Assembly (NCBI GenBank): GCA_937925855.1
Contig: CALAMO010000012.1
Location: 1-64,000, forward strand
Reading direction: 5' to 3'
Length of the DNA: 64,000 bases
Source of the DNA: an uncultured Thiotrichaceae bacterium
GTDB taxonomy: Bacteria > Pseudomonadota > Gammaproteobacteria > Thiotrichales > Thiotrichaceae
Part shown: positions 36,278 through 45,887 of the stretch, piece by piece
Numbering within the stretch: the stretch's first letter is position 1
How the letters are laid out: each line of letters starts with the position of its first letter
Program-made: the position numbers and the translations under genes
Notes under the pieces: model-generated
What the model was told of the DNA's origin: nothing
The model's database searches: none
What the model saw: only the letters and a program-made list of their open reading frames with translations

Positions 36278-36857
36278 GCGTTTGTTACGTCCGCCTGCTC
36301 AGCCTCCACCTGTGTCCGATTTGCTGTGTGATCTGCGGCAGCGTTTCCCCTGTTATTCCACTGAGTCTGTTATTTGGGTCGATGTCCCACAGCAGCGTTT
36401 ATGGCTAATTGAGCGGGGATGCGCCACCGCGAGCTGGGCGATTTCCACGGCTGTCGCCGGGCTGGGCGGTGTAAGCGGCAGTCAGCAAACGCCAAGCGGC
36501 GTCCATCGGGTGGCGCAATGTGTTGGTGAGGGTGCGCCACTGGGAACGATTTTTAAAGCGCGGCGTAATACGGGGCGGATTGCTGAAATCCTGACATTGC
36601 CGGATGCACGCAGCCAGGCCGATAATATCACGAGCCGTATTTTGTGGTTGGATGGTCTGGAGCCAGGGTTGAATCAAGGCGGGGAAGTTGATTCTTTTGA
36701 GCGCTACATTTATATCCACGGCACCGATGAAGAGGGGCGGTTGGGTACGCCTGCTTCGCACGGCTGTATCAGAATGAGTAACCAAGGGGTGATGGCTTTG
36801 TATCGCCGAGTCAGCGTTGATACCTTAGTGAAGATTGTTGGAGTTGAGAATGAGTAA
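36234..36857 (+). CDS. L,D-transpeptidase (YkuD domain)
   Basis: A YkuD-domain protein that should cross-link peptidoglycan or attach proteins to it. The catalytic motif is seen in full: [20 protein letters not shown], with the Cys of SHGC as nucleophile. The start is uncertain. ATG 36234 (AGGAGG three bases before) is used here; ATG 36207, with GGAGG nine bases before, is as good. Either lies inside purF. No signal peptide is visible in either form, which is odd for an enzyme acting in the periplasm. It overlaps metZ by eight bases, so purF, this gene and metZ are tightly coupled. Confidence 0.82.
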   Translation: MSAIRWRLTSAIATRRLLRPPAQPPPVSDLLCDLRQRFPCYSTESVIWVDVPQQRLWLIERGCATASWAISTAVAGLGGVSGSQQTPSGVHRVAQCVGEGAPLGTIFKARRNTGRIAEILTLPDARSQADNITSRILWLDGLEPGLNQGGEVDSFERYIYIHGTDEEGRLGTPASHGCIRMSNQGVMALYRRVSVDTLVKIVGVENE

Positions 36858-38031
36858 GGACTATTTGGAATTTGATACGCTGGCAGTCAGAGCGGGCCAT
36901 GTGCGCAGCAATGAAATGGAACATGCCGAGGCTATTTTCCCAACGTCGAGTTTTGTGTTCAAGGATGCGGCAGAAGCGGCAGCGCGCTTTGCAGGCGATG
37001 AAGAGGGTAATATTTACTCTCGCATGACTAACCCAACGGTGCGTTATTTCCAGGAGCGTCTCGCTGCACTAGAAGGCGGCGAGTCCTGCGTCGCAACGTC
37101 GTCGGGCATGTCGGCGATTCTTGCGACCGTGCTTGGGCTGTTGCAGGCGGGCGATCATATTATTTGCTCGAACTCGGTGTTTGGCACGACCACGGTATTA
37201 TTTCAGAAATACGTGCGTAAATTTGGCGTGGAGGTGAGCTTTGTTAAGCTGAGTGATCTTGCAGACTGGGAGCGTGCGGTTCAGCCGAATACCCGCTTGT
37301 TTTTTGCGGAGACGCCTTCTAATCCGTTGACCGAATTGGTTGATATTCGCATGTTGGCTGATTTGGCGCATCGTCACAATAGCCTGTTGGCGATTGATAA
37401 TTGCTTTTGTACCCCGGCTTTACAGCGTCCGCTGGAGTTTGGAGCTGATTTGGTGATTCATTCGGCGACAAAATACCTGGATGGTCAAGGTCGGGCGCTG
37501 GGCGGGGCGGTTGTGGGTGATAAGTGCCATGTGGGGGAAGCGGTGTTTGGAGTGTTGCGTTCTGCTGGGATGACGATGAGTCCGTTTAATGCCTGGATAT
37601 TTTTAAAGGGTTTGGAAACGCTGAGCCTGCGGATGCGTGCACACTGTAGTCATGCCTTGGCGTTGGCAAACTGGCTGGCACAGCACTCGATGATTGAGCA
37701 GGTGTATCACCCCGGTTTGTCAACTCACCCACAATATGAGCTGGTACAGCGGCAGCAGAGCGATTGTGGTGGCATTGTCTCTTTTGTGGTGAAAGGGGGG
37801 CAAGAGAAAGCTTGGCAGGTCATCGATAGCACGACGCTGTTATCCATTACCGCTAATCTGGGCGATGCTAAAACCACAATTACGCACCCAGCAACCACCA
37901 CCCACTGTCGGCTCACTGTCGAGCAGCGTGAGCAGACCGGCATTGTTGATGGGTTAATTCGTGTGTCTGTTGGTCTAGAGGATGTGCGTGATATTAGAGC
38001 TGACCTAGTAAAAGGCTTAGGGGCTAGCTGA
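36850..38031 (+). CDS. metZ: O-succinylhomoserine sulfhydrylase
   Basis: PLP enzyme of the cystathionine gamma-synthase family that makes homocysteine directly from O-succinylhomoserine and sulfide. The PLP lysine is in HSATKYLDGQGR; the N-terminal IYSRMTNPTVRYFQERLA block supports MetZ rather than MetB. The purF-metZ order is that of Pseudomonas. The start at 36850 follows GGAG and gives 393 residues. This implies methionine synthesis by direct sulfhydrylation, as in pseudomonads. Confidence 0.92.
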   Translation: MSKDYLEFDTLAVRAGHVRSNEMEHAEAIFPTSSFVFKDAAEAAARFAGDEEGNIYSRMTNPTVRYFQERLAALEGGESCVATSSGMSAILATVLGLLQAGDHIICSNSVFGTTTVLFQKYVRKFGVEVSFVKLSDLADWERAVQPNTRLFFAETPSNPLTELVDIRMLADLAHRHNSLLAIDNCFCTPALQRPLEFGADLVIHSATKYLDGQGRALGGAVVGDKCHVGEAVFGVLRSAGMTMSPFNAWIFLKGLETLSLRMRAHCSHALALANWLAQHSMIEQVYHPGLSTHPQYELVQRQQSDCGGIVSFVVKGGQEKAWQVIDSTTLLSITANLGDAKTTITHPATTTHCRLTVEQREQTGIVDGLIRVSVGLEDVRDIRADLVKGLGAS

Positions 38032-38047
38032 GTACAACCCTGTCCGT

Positions 38048-38740
38048 TCAGCGTGGCTGGTGGCTCATGAGCTGCGTTTCAATAATATCGCCGTCGTCAC
38101 TGTGGCGGATTTGCACCGGTAAATAGTTAAGCGCTTCGGCCAGCCAGATGGTGGTCGTACGCTCGCCGTTGTCTCGTACCATTTGGATTTTTTCGCATTC
38201 ATAGCGGCCTGCGGGTAAGTTTAAGGTTTCCCGGCCTAGTTTGCGAAAGTGATAATCCTTCAGCCTTCCTTTTTCCGTGATGCGGTAGTGCAGCGCTTTG
38301 CCCTCGGCGATATCGCCCATAATACGCAGTTCAAGCAAGGCTGGATCGAGTGTGTCGACGGGGACATTGAGTGTATAGATCGAGTCTTTATACTGGCCTT
38401 TTACCTGTGTGGGGGCGGTGAAACTGAACTGGTCCCGCCGGTCTTTGCGGTGGCTTTTATGGTGATGCAAGTAATGTTGACTGCTGAATTGCTGGTTCTT
38501 GTAAGTACCCCGGCTGCTTTCGGTTAGGGTGTCACCACTGAGTAGGGCGGCAAGGCCGCTGGCTTTAGTTTGTTTCGTATAAGTATATTGTTCACCAGTA
38601 TAGTTTAAGCTGGCCTGCATTTCGCCCAAACTAAGCCCAGACTTTAGCACTGCATAGCGGGCTTGAAAGGCTTGAGGCGCTGCGCTTGCGGTAGCGCTAA
38701 TGAGAATGAGGATCAGCATGCTCTGCATGATTTTAATCAT
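38048..38740 (-). CDS. DUF3108 exported protein
   Basis: A 230-residue periplasmic protein of the DUF3108 family. The signal peptide ends at about residue 20 (TASAAPQ). The mature domain shows the family pattern: RYAVLKSGLSLGEMQASL, the HLHHHKSHRKDRRD-like His-rich turn, and YECEKIQMVRDNGERTTTIW near the end. Function unknown; it is usually a beta-rich, perhaps lipid-binding fold. AAGGATAAC precedes the ATG. It is convergent with metZ, 16 bases apart, and a possible Fur site lies upstream. Confidence 0.85.
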   Translation of the reverse strand: MIKIMQSMLILILISATASAAPQAFQARYAVLKSGLSLGEMQASLNYTGEQYTYTKQTKASGLAALLSGDTLTESSRGTYKNQQFSSQHYLHHHKSHRKDRRDQFSFTAPTQVKGQYKDSIYTLNVPVDTLDPALLELRIMGDIAEGKALHYRITEKGRLKDYHFRKLGRETLNLPAGRYECEKIQMVRDNGERTTTIWLAEALNYLPVQIRHSDDGDIIETQLMSHQPR

Positions 38741-38771
38741 TATTGAGTTATCCTTTTTGTGTCTGTCTCGG

Positions 38772-38790
38772 TGATCATTATCAATGATTT
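38772..38790 (-). promoter_or_regulatory. Possible Fur box upstream of the DUF3108 gene
   Basis: On the minus strand TGATAATGATCACCG matches the Fur 7-1-7 consensus TGATAATnATTATCA at 11 of 14 positions, with the left half perfect. It lies 32 to 50 bases before the DUF3108 start, a position fit for repression. One site by eye is weak evidence. Confidence 0.35.
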
Positions 38791-38988
38791 TCTCTGCTTG
38801 TATCCCATCTGACTACGCACTCGTCTGTCGGTTCAGTACCATTTTGAACGCATACTCCACTTGCAGTTGAATGAGCAGTGCTTTAAGTTGGTCTTTCTGG
38901 GTTGATTTTAGCGGAATTGGACGCATACTGTCAGTTCAACTGTATATGCATTATTTATTTTATAGAGATTTTGTGGAGACTCGATCCC

Positions 38989-39315
38989 ATGAGTGAAAAT
39001 ATTTTGGCCCTGTCAGATGAGTCGTTTGAACAGGATGTGCTGAAGTCTGATACGCCTGTCTTAGTTGATTATTGGGCAGAGTGGTGTGGGCCATGCAAAA
39101 TGATTGCCCCCTTGCTAGAGGAAATTGCGGGTGAGTATGCAGGGCGGGTGCAGGTGGCAAAGTTGAATATTGACGACAATTCACAAACGCCACCTAAATA
39201 TGGTATTCGGGGTATTCCAACACTGATGCTGTTTAAAAACGGCAAAGTGGAAGCCACTAAAGTTGGGGCGCTTTCTAAGTCACAGCTGTCAGCTTTCCTT
39301 GACCAGCATATTTAA
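38989..39315 (+). CDS. trxA: Thioredoxin 1
   Basis: Cytoplasmic disulfide reductant, 108 residues. The active site is Cys33-Gly-Pro-Cys36 in [10 protein letters not shown], and the cis-proline loop is [11 protein letters not shown]. The start at 38989 gives the standard size and has GGAG ten bases upstream; the frame is open for 29 more codons without support. It precedes rho, as in E. coli. Confidence 0.96.
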   Translation: MSENILALSDESFEQDVLKSDTPVLVDYWAEWCGPCKMIAPLLEEIAGEYAGRVQVAKLNIDDNSQTPPKYGIRGIPTLMLFKNGKVEATKVGALSKSQLSAFLDQHI

Positions 39316-39690
39316 GCCATCCCCGCAAAGCGGCTGGTAATGAACGCCAGTCGCTGCTTGAGTTGTAAACTATTTGCTGGACACATCTTCAAGTCCGTGC
39401 TAATTTGAGCACAATGAATTCTTTCCTGGATTCGCGTTTCCTGTGATCTCGATTTCTTTTTCCAAGAATTATCTTCATGAAAATAATCTTGTGAACCTCT
39501 GGGTTCGTTGAGATATGCCAGAAGTCCTGATCCCCGTTTCGATGGAACATCCTGAAATACGCATGCAAAATTCATCAAAGATTTTACTGTCTCAATCCTA
39601 TCGTGATCTTGGATGAGTCATCCGCGAATGTCCTTTTGTGCTGTATAAGCATTCAACGCTTTATCTTATGTGTCTTAATTTAAATAATCT
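39316..39690 (+). promoter_or_regulatory. Long rho leader region
   Basis: The 375 bases between trxA and rho hold no convincing gene on either strand. In E. coli the matching leader is transcribed and ended early by Rho itself when Rho is in excess. The region here is C-containing and poor in strong hairpins apart from GTGCT and AGCAC at about 39397, which fits Rho-dependent attenuation. This is inference from synteny. Confidence 0.45.
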
Positions 39691-40950
39691 ATGAACTTAT
39701 CCGAACTAAAGCAAAAACCAACCGCCGAACTATTTGAACAGGCTCAGGCAATGGGTGTCGAAAGTATTTCTCGCGCCCGCAAACAAGACATTATCTTCGC
39801 GATGCTGAAGACGCATGCGCAAGGTGGTGAAGATATTTATGGCGACGGTGTGCTGGAGATTTTGCAAGATGGCTTTGGCTTTCTGCGCTCACAGAACTCA
39901 AATTATGTTGCGGGTGCCGATGATATTTATGTCTCACCCAGTCAGATTCGGCGCTTTGGGCTGCGCACGGGTGACAGTATCAGCGGCAAAATTCGTCCGC
40001 CGAAGGACAATGAGCGTTATTTCGCGCTGTTGAAAGTTGATACGATTAATTTTGAGTCGCCGGAGCAGGCGCGTAATAAGATCTTATTCGAGAATCTGAC
40101 GCCGCTGCATCCAACTGAGCGTATGCGCATGGAGCGTGGTAATGGCAGTCGTGAAGACGTTACCGCCCGGGTTATTGATATTGTGGCACCCTTCGGGCGC
40201 GGTCAGCGCGGACTCATTATCGCACCGCCTAAGGCCGGTAAGACGTTGATGCTGCAAAATATGGCCCAAAGTATTGCTTCAAATTACCCGGACTGTCATC
40301 TGATTGTGCTGCTGATTGACGAGCGCCCGGAAGAAGTGACCGAAATGTCGCGTATGGTACAAGGCGAAGTGGTCTCTTCCACCTTTGATGAGCCTGCGAC
40401 GCGCCACGTTCAGGTTGCGGAAATGGTGATAGAGAAAGCGAAGCGGCTGGTTGAGCATAAAAAAGATGTTATTATTTTGCTGGATTCAATAACTCGACTG
40501 GCGCGTGCTTACAACACAGTCATTCCGTCTTCCGGTAAGGTGTTGACTGGTGGTGTTGATGCGAATGCGTTACACCGTCCAAAGCGATTCTTTGGTGCGG
40601 CGCGCAATATCGAAGAGGGTGGCAGCCTAACGATTATTGCTACTGCGTTGATTGAGACTGGTTCCAAAATGGATGATGTGATCTACGAGGAATTTAAAGG
40701 CACGGGTAACAGTGAGATCCACCTGGATCGACGTATTGCAGAAAAGCGTGTGTTCCCAGCAATCAACATCAACCGCTCTGGTACGCGGCGTGAAGAGTTA
40801 CTGACGACGCCTGATGAGCTACAGTCGCTTTGGGTGCTGCGTAAGTTTCTGCATAGCATGGATGAGCTTGAATCCATGGAGCTGCTGTTTGACCGTTTGT
40901 CGAAAACCAAGACGAATAATGAGTTCTTCGATGTGATGAAGCGCGGCTAG
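39691..40950 (+). CDS. rho: Transcription termination factor Rho
   Basis: Hexameric RNA-dependent ATPase that ends transcription. The N-terminal helix bundle and cold-shock-like RNA-binding domain ([17 protein letters not shown]) are followed by the RecA-like motor with P-loop [10 protein letters not shown], Walker [16 protein letters not shown] and Q-loop [18 protein letters not shown]. The 419 residues are exactly the E. coli size. Confidence 0.98.
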   Translation: MNLSELKQKPTAELFEQAQAMGVESISRARKQDIIFAMLKTHAQGGEDIYGDGVLEILQDGFGFLRSQNSNYVAGADDIYVSPSQIRRFGLRTGDSISGKIRPPKDNERYFALLKVDTINFESPEQARNKILFENLTPLHPTERMRMERGNGSREDVTARVIDIVAPFGRGQRGLIIAPPKAGKTLMLQNMAQSIASNYPDCHLIVLLIDERPEEVTEMSRMVQGEVVSSTFDEPATRHVQVAEMVIEKAKRLVEHKKDVIILLDSITRLARAYNTVIPSSGKVLTGGVDANALHRPKRFFGAARNIEEGGSLTIIATALIETGSKMDDVIYEEFKGTGNSEIHLDRRIAEKRVFPAININRSGTRREELLTTPDELQSLWVLRKFLHSMDELESMELLFDRLSKTKTNNEFFDVMKRG

Positions 40951-41113
40951 CTTTGGCTGCGTTTGGGTGGTTCCCAAAAAACTTATCCCTGTGCGCCGGT
41001 TTCTCTACTGTGCTTCGGTGCCATAGAAAAATGCACATGCCTTCGCGTTCTATCAGCAGCGAATCATAACTCTTTGGTTCGTTGAGCCACCCCTGTGGAT
41101 GTTTGGCTTGATT

Positions 41114-42427
41114 TTAAGCCGGTGTGGGAGCAGAAGTGTGTTTAACCTGTAACGCCGCCAGCGTCAATTGCTCCTGTACGAGATAAGCATCTAGCTTGCG
41201 CTGATCTATCTTGATTTGCAGCAGGAACTCGCCCTGTTCGGTTGTGCTTTCCTGTTCTATCGCCTTGTCGGTGTATAACTTGGCTCGTAAACGACCATGC
41301 TGTGGGGGGAGGCAGATTTGCCCCTGAAAAATTTGCTGTGCGAAGTGTTCACCCAAGAACTCCAGCAGCAGTTCTAAGCCTTCCCCGCTCTGTGAGGATA
41401 CCCAGAGTTTATCTGGATAAAGGCCATTGCCTGTCTCGACGCAGGCGCGCTTATCGCCTAAATCGATTTTGTTCATCACTTCAAGCTGCGGCACTTCATG
41501 TGCGCCGATTTCATGGATGACGTCATTGACCTGTTCAATATAAAAGTCACGCTGCTCATCGTTGCTGTCAATCACATGGAGCAGCAGGTCAGCTTCAATC
41601 GTCTCTTGCAAGGTCGAGCGAAAAGCAGCCACCAAGTCGTGTGGTAGGTGGCGAATAAAGCCGACAGTGTCGGCAAGGATAATACTCTGCTGATTGGCTA
41701 AATTAATACGCCGCAGTGTTGGATCAAGTGTGGCGAATAGTTGATCCGCTGCATACACGCCTGATTCAGTTAGCGCGTTGAATAATGTGGACTTACCAGC
41801 GTTGGTGTAGCCTACCAGCGAAACTGTTGGAATTTCGGCGCGTTTGCGTGATTGCCTGCCTTGCTCACGCTGATTGCGCACTTTTTCTAGTCGCTTGTTG
41901 ATTTGCTTAATGCGCACCGCCAACAGACGGCGGTCGGTTTCCAGCTGGGTTTCACCGGGGCCGCGCAGGCCAATGCCGCCTTTTTGTCGCTCAAGGTGAG
42001 TCCAGCCGCGTACTAGTCGAGTGGACATATGTTTTAGCTGCGCGAGCTCGACCTGTAGCTTGCCTTCATGGCTGCGGGCGCGTTGTGCAAAGATGTCAAG
42101 GATAAGTCCGGTGCGGTCGAGGACGCGGCATTGAAATAGGCGTTCTAGATTGCGTTCTTGTGCGGGGCTGAGATCGTGGTCGAAAATTACCAGGTCGGTA
42201 TGAAATAACTGTATGCGGTCACGAATTTCTTCCGCTTTGCCTGAGCCAATGTAGTAGCGGGAATCTGGGCTATTGCGTGAGCCGGTGACAATGTCTTTAA
42301 TTTGAGCACCGGCAGAGCGCGCAAGTTCTGAGAACTCATGTTCGTCTTTGAGGGTATCGTCAGTTCTGAAACTTATCTGAACTAATATGGCGTTGTTGCC
42401 GGAATCCGGGCGTTCAAATAATTCCAA
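41114..42427 (-). CDS. hflX: GTPase HflX
   Basis: Ribosome-associated GTPase that splits stalled 70S ribosomes after stress. The N-terminal HflX domain ends in a glycine-rich stretch (GGIGLRGPGETQLETDRR) before the G domain: G1 GYTNAGKST, G3 DTVGF, and G4 NKID. The 437 residues are normal. The start is TTG at 42427, with no strong ribosome-binding site, and lies 11 bases after hfq, so coupled translation is likely. It is the last gene of mutL-miaA-hfq-hflX. Confidence 0.94.
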   Translation of the reverse strand: MELFERPDSGNNAILVQISFRTDDTLKDEHEFSELARSAGAQIKDIVTGSRNSPDSRYYIGSGKAEEIRDRIQLFHTDLVIFDHDLSPAQERNLERLFQCRVLDRTGLILDIFAQRARSHEGKLQVELAQLKHMSTRLVRGWTHLERQKGGIGLRGPGETQLETDRRLLAVRIKQINKRLEKVRNQREQGRQSRKRAEIPTVSLVGYTNAGKSTLFNALTESGVYAADQLFATLDPTLRRINLANQQSIILADTVGFIRHLPHDLVAAFRSTLQETIEADLLLHVIDSNDEQRDFYIEQVNDVIHEIGAHEVPQLEVMNKIDLGDKRACVETGNGLYPDKLWVSSQSGEGLELLLEFLGEHFAQQIFQGQICLPPQHGRLRAKLYTDKAIEQESTTEQGEFLLQIKIDQRKLDAYLVQEQLTLAALQVKHTSAPTPA

Positions 42428-42438
42428 GGTAAGATGAC

Positions 42439-42666
42439 TTACTCAGAGGCAAGATTTAATTTAATAGGGCGGGCTGGAACGATAGTCGAAATCGCGTGTT
42501 TATAAACCAATTGGCTGACGGTGTTGCCTAGTAGCACAACAAACTGGTCGAATGATTCAACGTGCCCCTGCAATTTAATGCCGTTAACAAGATAAATTGA
42601 GACTGGGATTCGTTCTTTTCTCAGTGCGTTGAGGAAGGGTTCTTGTAACGTGTGCCCTTTCGACAT
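42439..42666 (-). CDS. hfq: RNA chaperone Hfq
   Basis: Hexameric Sm-like protein that pairs small RNAs with mRNAs. The Sm1 motif [20 protein letters not shown] and Sm2 [10 protein letters not shown] are intact. At 75 residues it has almost no C-terminal tail, shorter than the E. coli form (102), so it is the minimal core only. AGGAGATAACC precedes the ATG. The 150 bases upstream are likely to hold its own promoter besides the miaA read-through. Confidence 0.96.
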   Translation of the reverse strand: MSKGHTLQEPFLNALRKERIPVSIYLVNGIKLQGHVESFDQFVVLLGNTVSQLVYKHAISTIVPARPIKLNLASE

Positions 42667-42813
42667 GGTTATCTCCTAAAGTCTTTATATTGGGGTTGTG
42701 GTTATGGGTATAACACTATTACTGCGGCCTGCCTTGCCTTGCCTTGCTCAACCGCTCGTAAAGCCTACCATTTAAAATTGATTAAAAAAATACCTATCGT
42801 CGGACTTGCCCAC

Positions 42814-43782
42814 TTATCCGTTGATAAACGTTAAAATGCTGCTTATGGCCGATGAAAGGCGGTAATTTTCAGCGTCATACTGCTTGATTGCTTGTTCTGA
42901 ACGTAACCAAGTCATCTGACGTTTAGCAAGCTGCCTTGTCGCCACGATAGCACGATTGCGCATCATATTATAGTCTATTTTTCCATCTAGATAGTCCCAA
43001 ACTTGCCGGTAGCCTACTGCCCGGATGGCTGGCATCTCCATCGATAGATCGCCGCGCCGAAAAAGCGCTTGCACCTCTGCAATAAAACCCTGTTCCAGCA
43101 TCTGGTCGAAGCGTGTCTCAATGCGCTGATGTAGCCAGCTTCTGTCGGCGGGAACCAACGCGATTTTATGCAATTCATAGGGGCACGCTGCCTGATGTGC
43201 TGCTTTTTGCATGTATGTGAGGGGTTTGCCGCTCAGTTCATAGACTTCCAGCGCCCGCTGTAGTCGCTGTGGGTCGTTGGGATGGATGCGTTCGGCGGCT
43301 TCTGGGTCAATCTTTTTCAGGCGCTCATGCAGAGCAGTCCAGCCGTCTTGTGCCGCTTCAGTTTCGAGTTTGGCTCGGATTTCTGGATCGGCGGCAGGTA
43401 ATTTGGATAGGCCATATTCCAGGGCGCGGAAATACAGCATGGTACCGCCAACGAGTAAGGGTATGCCCCCTTGTGCGGTAATATTGGCCATTTCACGCAG
43501 CGCATCTGTTCTAAAGTCGGCGGCGGAGTAGGCCTCTGCAGGGTCTAGAAAATCAATCAGACGATGGGGGGCCTGTGTTAGCGTAGCGGCATCTGGCTTG
43601 GCAGTACCAATGCTCATTTCCTTATAAACTAAGGCGGAGTCGACGCTAATCAGCTCTACTGAGAGGTGCTGTTTGATGGCGATGGCGAGGTCAGTTTTAC
43701 CGCTGGCGGTTGGCCCCATAATACAGATGGCTTTGGGCCGTTTATCCTGCTGTGTTGTTGCTGTGCTGTGGCCGGTACTCAT
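42814..43782 (-). CDS. miaA: tRNA dimethylallyltransferase
   Basis: Adds a dimethylallyl group to A37 of tRNAs reading UNN codons. The P-loop is [15 protein letters not shown] at about 20 to 34. The tRNA-binding and DMAPP blocks [18 protein letters not shown] and [15 protein letters not shown] are present. The 322 residues fit. It lies between mutL and hfq, as in most gammaproteobacteria. Confidence 0.96.
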   Translation of the reverse strand: MSTGHSTATTQQDKRPKAICIMGPTASGKTDLAIAIKQHLSVELISVDSALVYKEMSIGTAKPDAATLTQAPHRLIDFLDPAEAYSAADFRTDALREMANITAQGGIPLLVGGTMLYFRALEYGLSKLPAADPEIRAKLETEAAQDGWTALHERLKKIDPEAAERIHPNDPQRLQRALEVYELSGKPLTYMQKAAHQAACPYELHKIALVPADRSWLHQRIETRFDQMLEQGFIAEVQALFRRGDLSMEMPAIRAVGYRQVWDYLDGKIDYNMMRNRAIVATRQLAKRQMTWLRSEQAIKQYDAENYRLSSAISSILTFING

Positions 43783-43866
43783 ATCATCATCTTGGGGCGA
43801 TTATTGCGGGCATTGGGTTTAAGCGTAAAGGTCAGCGGCAGTCTTAAGGCGTTTCAGGGTGCCGAG

Positions 43867-45825
43867 TTAGCGGCCACGCATAAAGAGTTTATCAATTTGG
43901 TTTAGGCTCATCTGTGTCCAAGTGGGGCGACCATGGTTGCACTGTCCGCTGCGCTCGGTGCGTTCCATGTCGCGTAATAGGGCGTTCATTTCAGGAATGC
44001 TGAGCTGGCGGTTGGCCCTAACTGAGCCATGGCAGGCCATAGTGGACAAAATCTCGTTCATGGCCTGCTGAATGCGCTGGCTTTCGCCGTGTGTTATGAG
44101 GTCGGACAATACGTCACGTACCAGGGCCTCAGTGTCCGAGTCCTTTAGCAGGCTGGGTACCGCCCGAATGGCTAATTGTTCCATGCCCATGCGATCCAGA
44201 TCAAAACCAAGGTCGGTGAAGGTCGTGACATGCTGTTCGGCATAATCGGCCTCTTTGCGGCTCACATGAATGCTTTGTGGCACCAGTAGGGGCTGTGATC
44301 GAATGGCATCCTCCTGCATGCTGTGTTTGAGCTGTTCATACGTGATGCGCTCATGGGCCGCATGCATATCGACGATAATCAGGCCGTGTTCGTTTTGCGC
44401 AAGAATATGAATGCCATGGAGTTGTGCGATGGCAAAGCCGAGGGGCGGGATGTCAGAATCGGTGTTGAAGTCAATGCTACCTGAGCCGGCGCTGTGGCCG
44501 GGAATACTCGCATCAGAGTGGCGGATTGCGCTGGGTAAGGTCGGTGGTGTGCCTGGATTAGGCGTTGTGCTAGCTGGTGCGCTATCCGTATCTAAGCGTT
44601 GGTACAGCTTACCATAGAGCGCCCTGGATTCACGCACAGGGATATTAAGACGCTGCTGCTGATAACCGTGGTTAGTGGGGTTGCCTAAGCGATTGAGTGG
44701 CGTTTTATAGCTGCTGGGATGTGCGCTGGCAGCGGCTGCGCCGTCTTGTGGTGCGGCTGACTTGCCTTCTGGCGCGGGCGTCGCGGCATCGGCAGTGGGC
44801 AGATGGGTCGGCGCGGTGCCTTCGCCGGGGCGCAGGTCGGCCAAGGCTTTGTGCAGCGTGCGGAACAAAAAGTCGTGTGCCAGCCGCCCCTCGCGGAAGC
44901 GCACTTCCTGTTTGGTTGGGTGGGCATTAACATCGACTAGCTGCGGGTCAAGTTCCAGGTAAAGTGCATAGGCCGGGTGGCGACCGTGGTAGAGCACGTC
45001 CTGATAAGCCTGACGAACGGCATGCGTAATCAGGCGGTCACGCACATTACGGCTGTTCACATAAAAGTATTGCAGATCAGCCTGTGAGCGTGAAAAGGTG
45101 GGTAAGCCAACCCATCCCCAAAGGCGTAATCCGGCGGCCTCATAATCCAAGTAGTGACTGTTTTCCACAAATTTACTGCCGCATATTTCCGCGAGGCGGC
45201 GTTCTGATTCAAAGCGGTCAAGTGCACGGCGCAGGTGCATCACGACTTTTTGATTATGGCGCAAGTTAATTGCCACATCGAAGCGGCTCAGCGCGATTTT
45301 ACGCACCATGTCTTCAATATGGCGAAATTCGGTTTTTTCGGTCTTGAGAAATTTACGCCGTGCCGGGACGTTAAAAAAAAGATCGCGTACTTCGATGGTG
45401 GTACCGACACCGTGTGCGCTGGGTTCAGGGGCAGAGAGCCGCTGGTGGTCGGCTTGCAGCATCCAGCCCTGGTCATCATTCTGGCACTGTGAATCCAAGC
45501 TGAGGCGCGAGACGGAGGCGATACTGGGGAGCGCTTCGCCGCGAAAGCCCAGGCTGCGGACTTGTTCCAGGTCATCTAGACTGCTGATTTTGCTGGTGGC
45601 GTGGCGGCTGAGTGCGAGTGCTAGCTCTTCTTTGGGAATGCCGCAGCCATTGTCGCGAATGCGAATGCGTCTGCTGCCGCCTTGTTCAATATCAATGTCA
45701 ATCTGACTAGCACCGGCGTCAACGGCATTTTCCAGCAATTCTTTAATGACGGAAGCCGGGCGCTCAACCACCTCACCAGCAGCAATCTGGTTAATGAGGT
45801 GGTCTGGCAGTTGTTTGATGGCCAT
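43867..45825 (-). CDS. mutL: DNA mismatch repair protein MutL, endonuclease type
   Basis: Couples mismatch recognition by MutS to strand cutting. The N-terminal GHKL ATPase has KELLENAVDAGAS, DNGCGI and GFRGEALPSI. A proline- and alanine-rich linker covers about 330 to 460. The C-terminal domain has the metal-binding endonuclease motif DMHAAHERITYE (Asp486 to Glu497; DQHA-x2-E-x4-E with Met for Gln) and, near the end, CNHGRP at Cys629. E. coli MutL lacks this motif; so strands here are probably nicked by MutL itself and not by MutH. The 652 residues are normal. Confidence 0.96.
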   Translation of the reverse strand: MAIKQLPDHLINQIAAGEVVERPASVIKELLENAVDAGASQIDIDIEQGGSRRIRIRDNGCGIPKEELALALSRHATSKISSLDDLEQVRSLGFRGEALPSIASVSRLSLDSQCQNDDQGWMLQADHQRLSAPEPSAHGVGTTIEVRDLFFNVPARRKFLKTEKTEFRHIEDMVRKIALSRFDVAINLRHNQKVVMHLRRALDRFESERRLAEICGSKFVENSHYLDYEAAGLRLWGWVGLPTFSRSQADLQYFYVNSRNVRDRLITHAVRQAYQDVLYHGRHPAYALYLELDPQLVDVNAHPTKQEVRFREGRLAHDFLFRTLHKALADLRPGEGTAPTHLPTADAATPAPEGKSAAPQDGAAAASAHPSSYKTPLNRLGNPTNHGYQQQRLNIPVRESRALYGKLYQRLDTDSAPASTTPNPGTPPTLPSAIRHSDASIPGHSAGSGSIDFNTDSDIPPLGFAIAQLHGIHILAQNEHGLIIVDMHAAHERITYEQLKHSMQEDAIRSQPLLVPQSIHVSRKEADYAEQHVTTFTDLGFDLDRMGMEQLAIRAVPSLLKDSDTEALVRDVLSDLITHGESQRIQQAMNEILSTMACHGSVRANRQLSIPEMNALLRDMERTERSGQCNHGRPTWTQMSLNQIDKLFMRGR

Positions 45826-45887
45826 TAGGCGTTAGCGTTGAGGAAGCCAGAGACTTCCAGCTAAGGTAGAGGGGGTATTCATGGCGG

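Noticed and set aside
39312-39578. Minus-strand ORF of 88 codons between trxA and rho
   Set aside because: No ribosome-binding site, unusual composition, and it lies in what should be the rho leader.
42731-42747. Three copies of GCCTT-like pentamer before hfq
   Set aside because: Too short to be a meaningful repeat; outside coding sequence and without further support.
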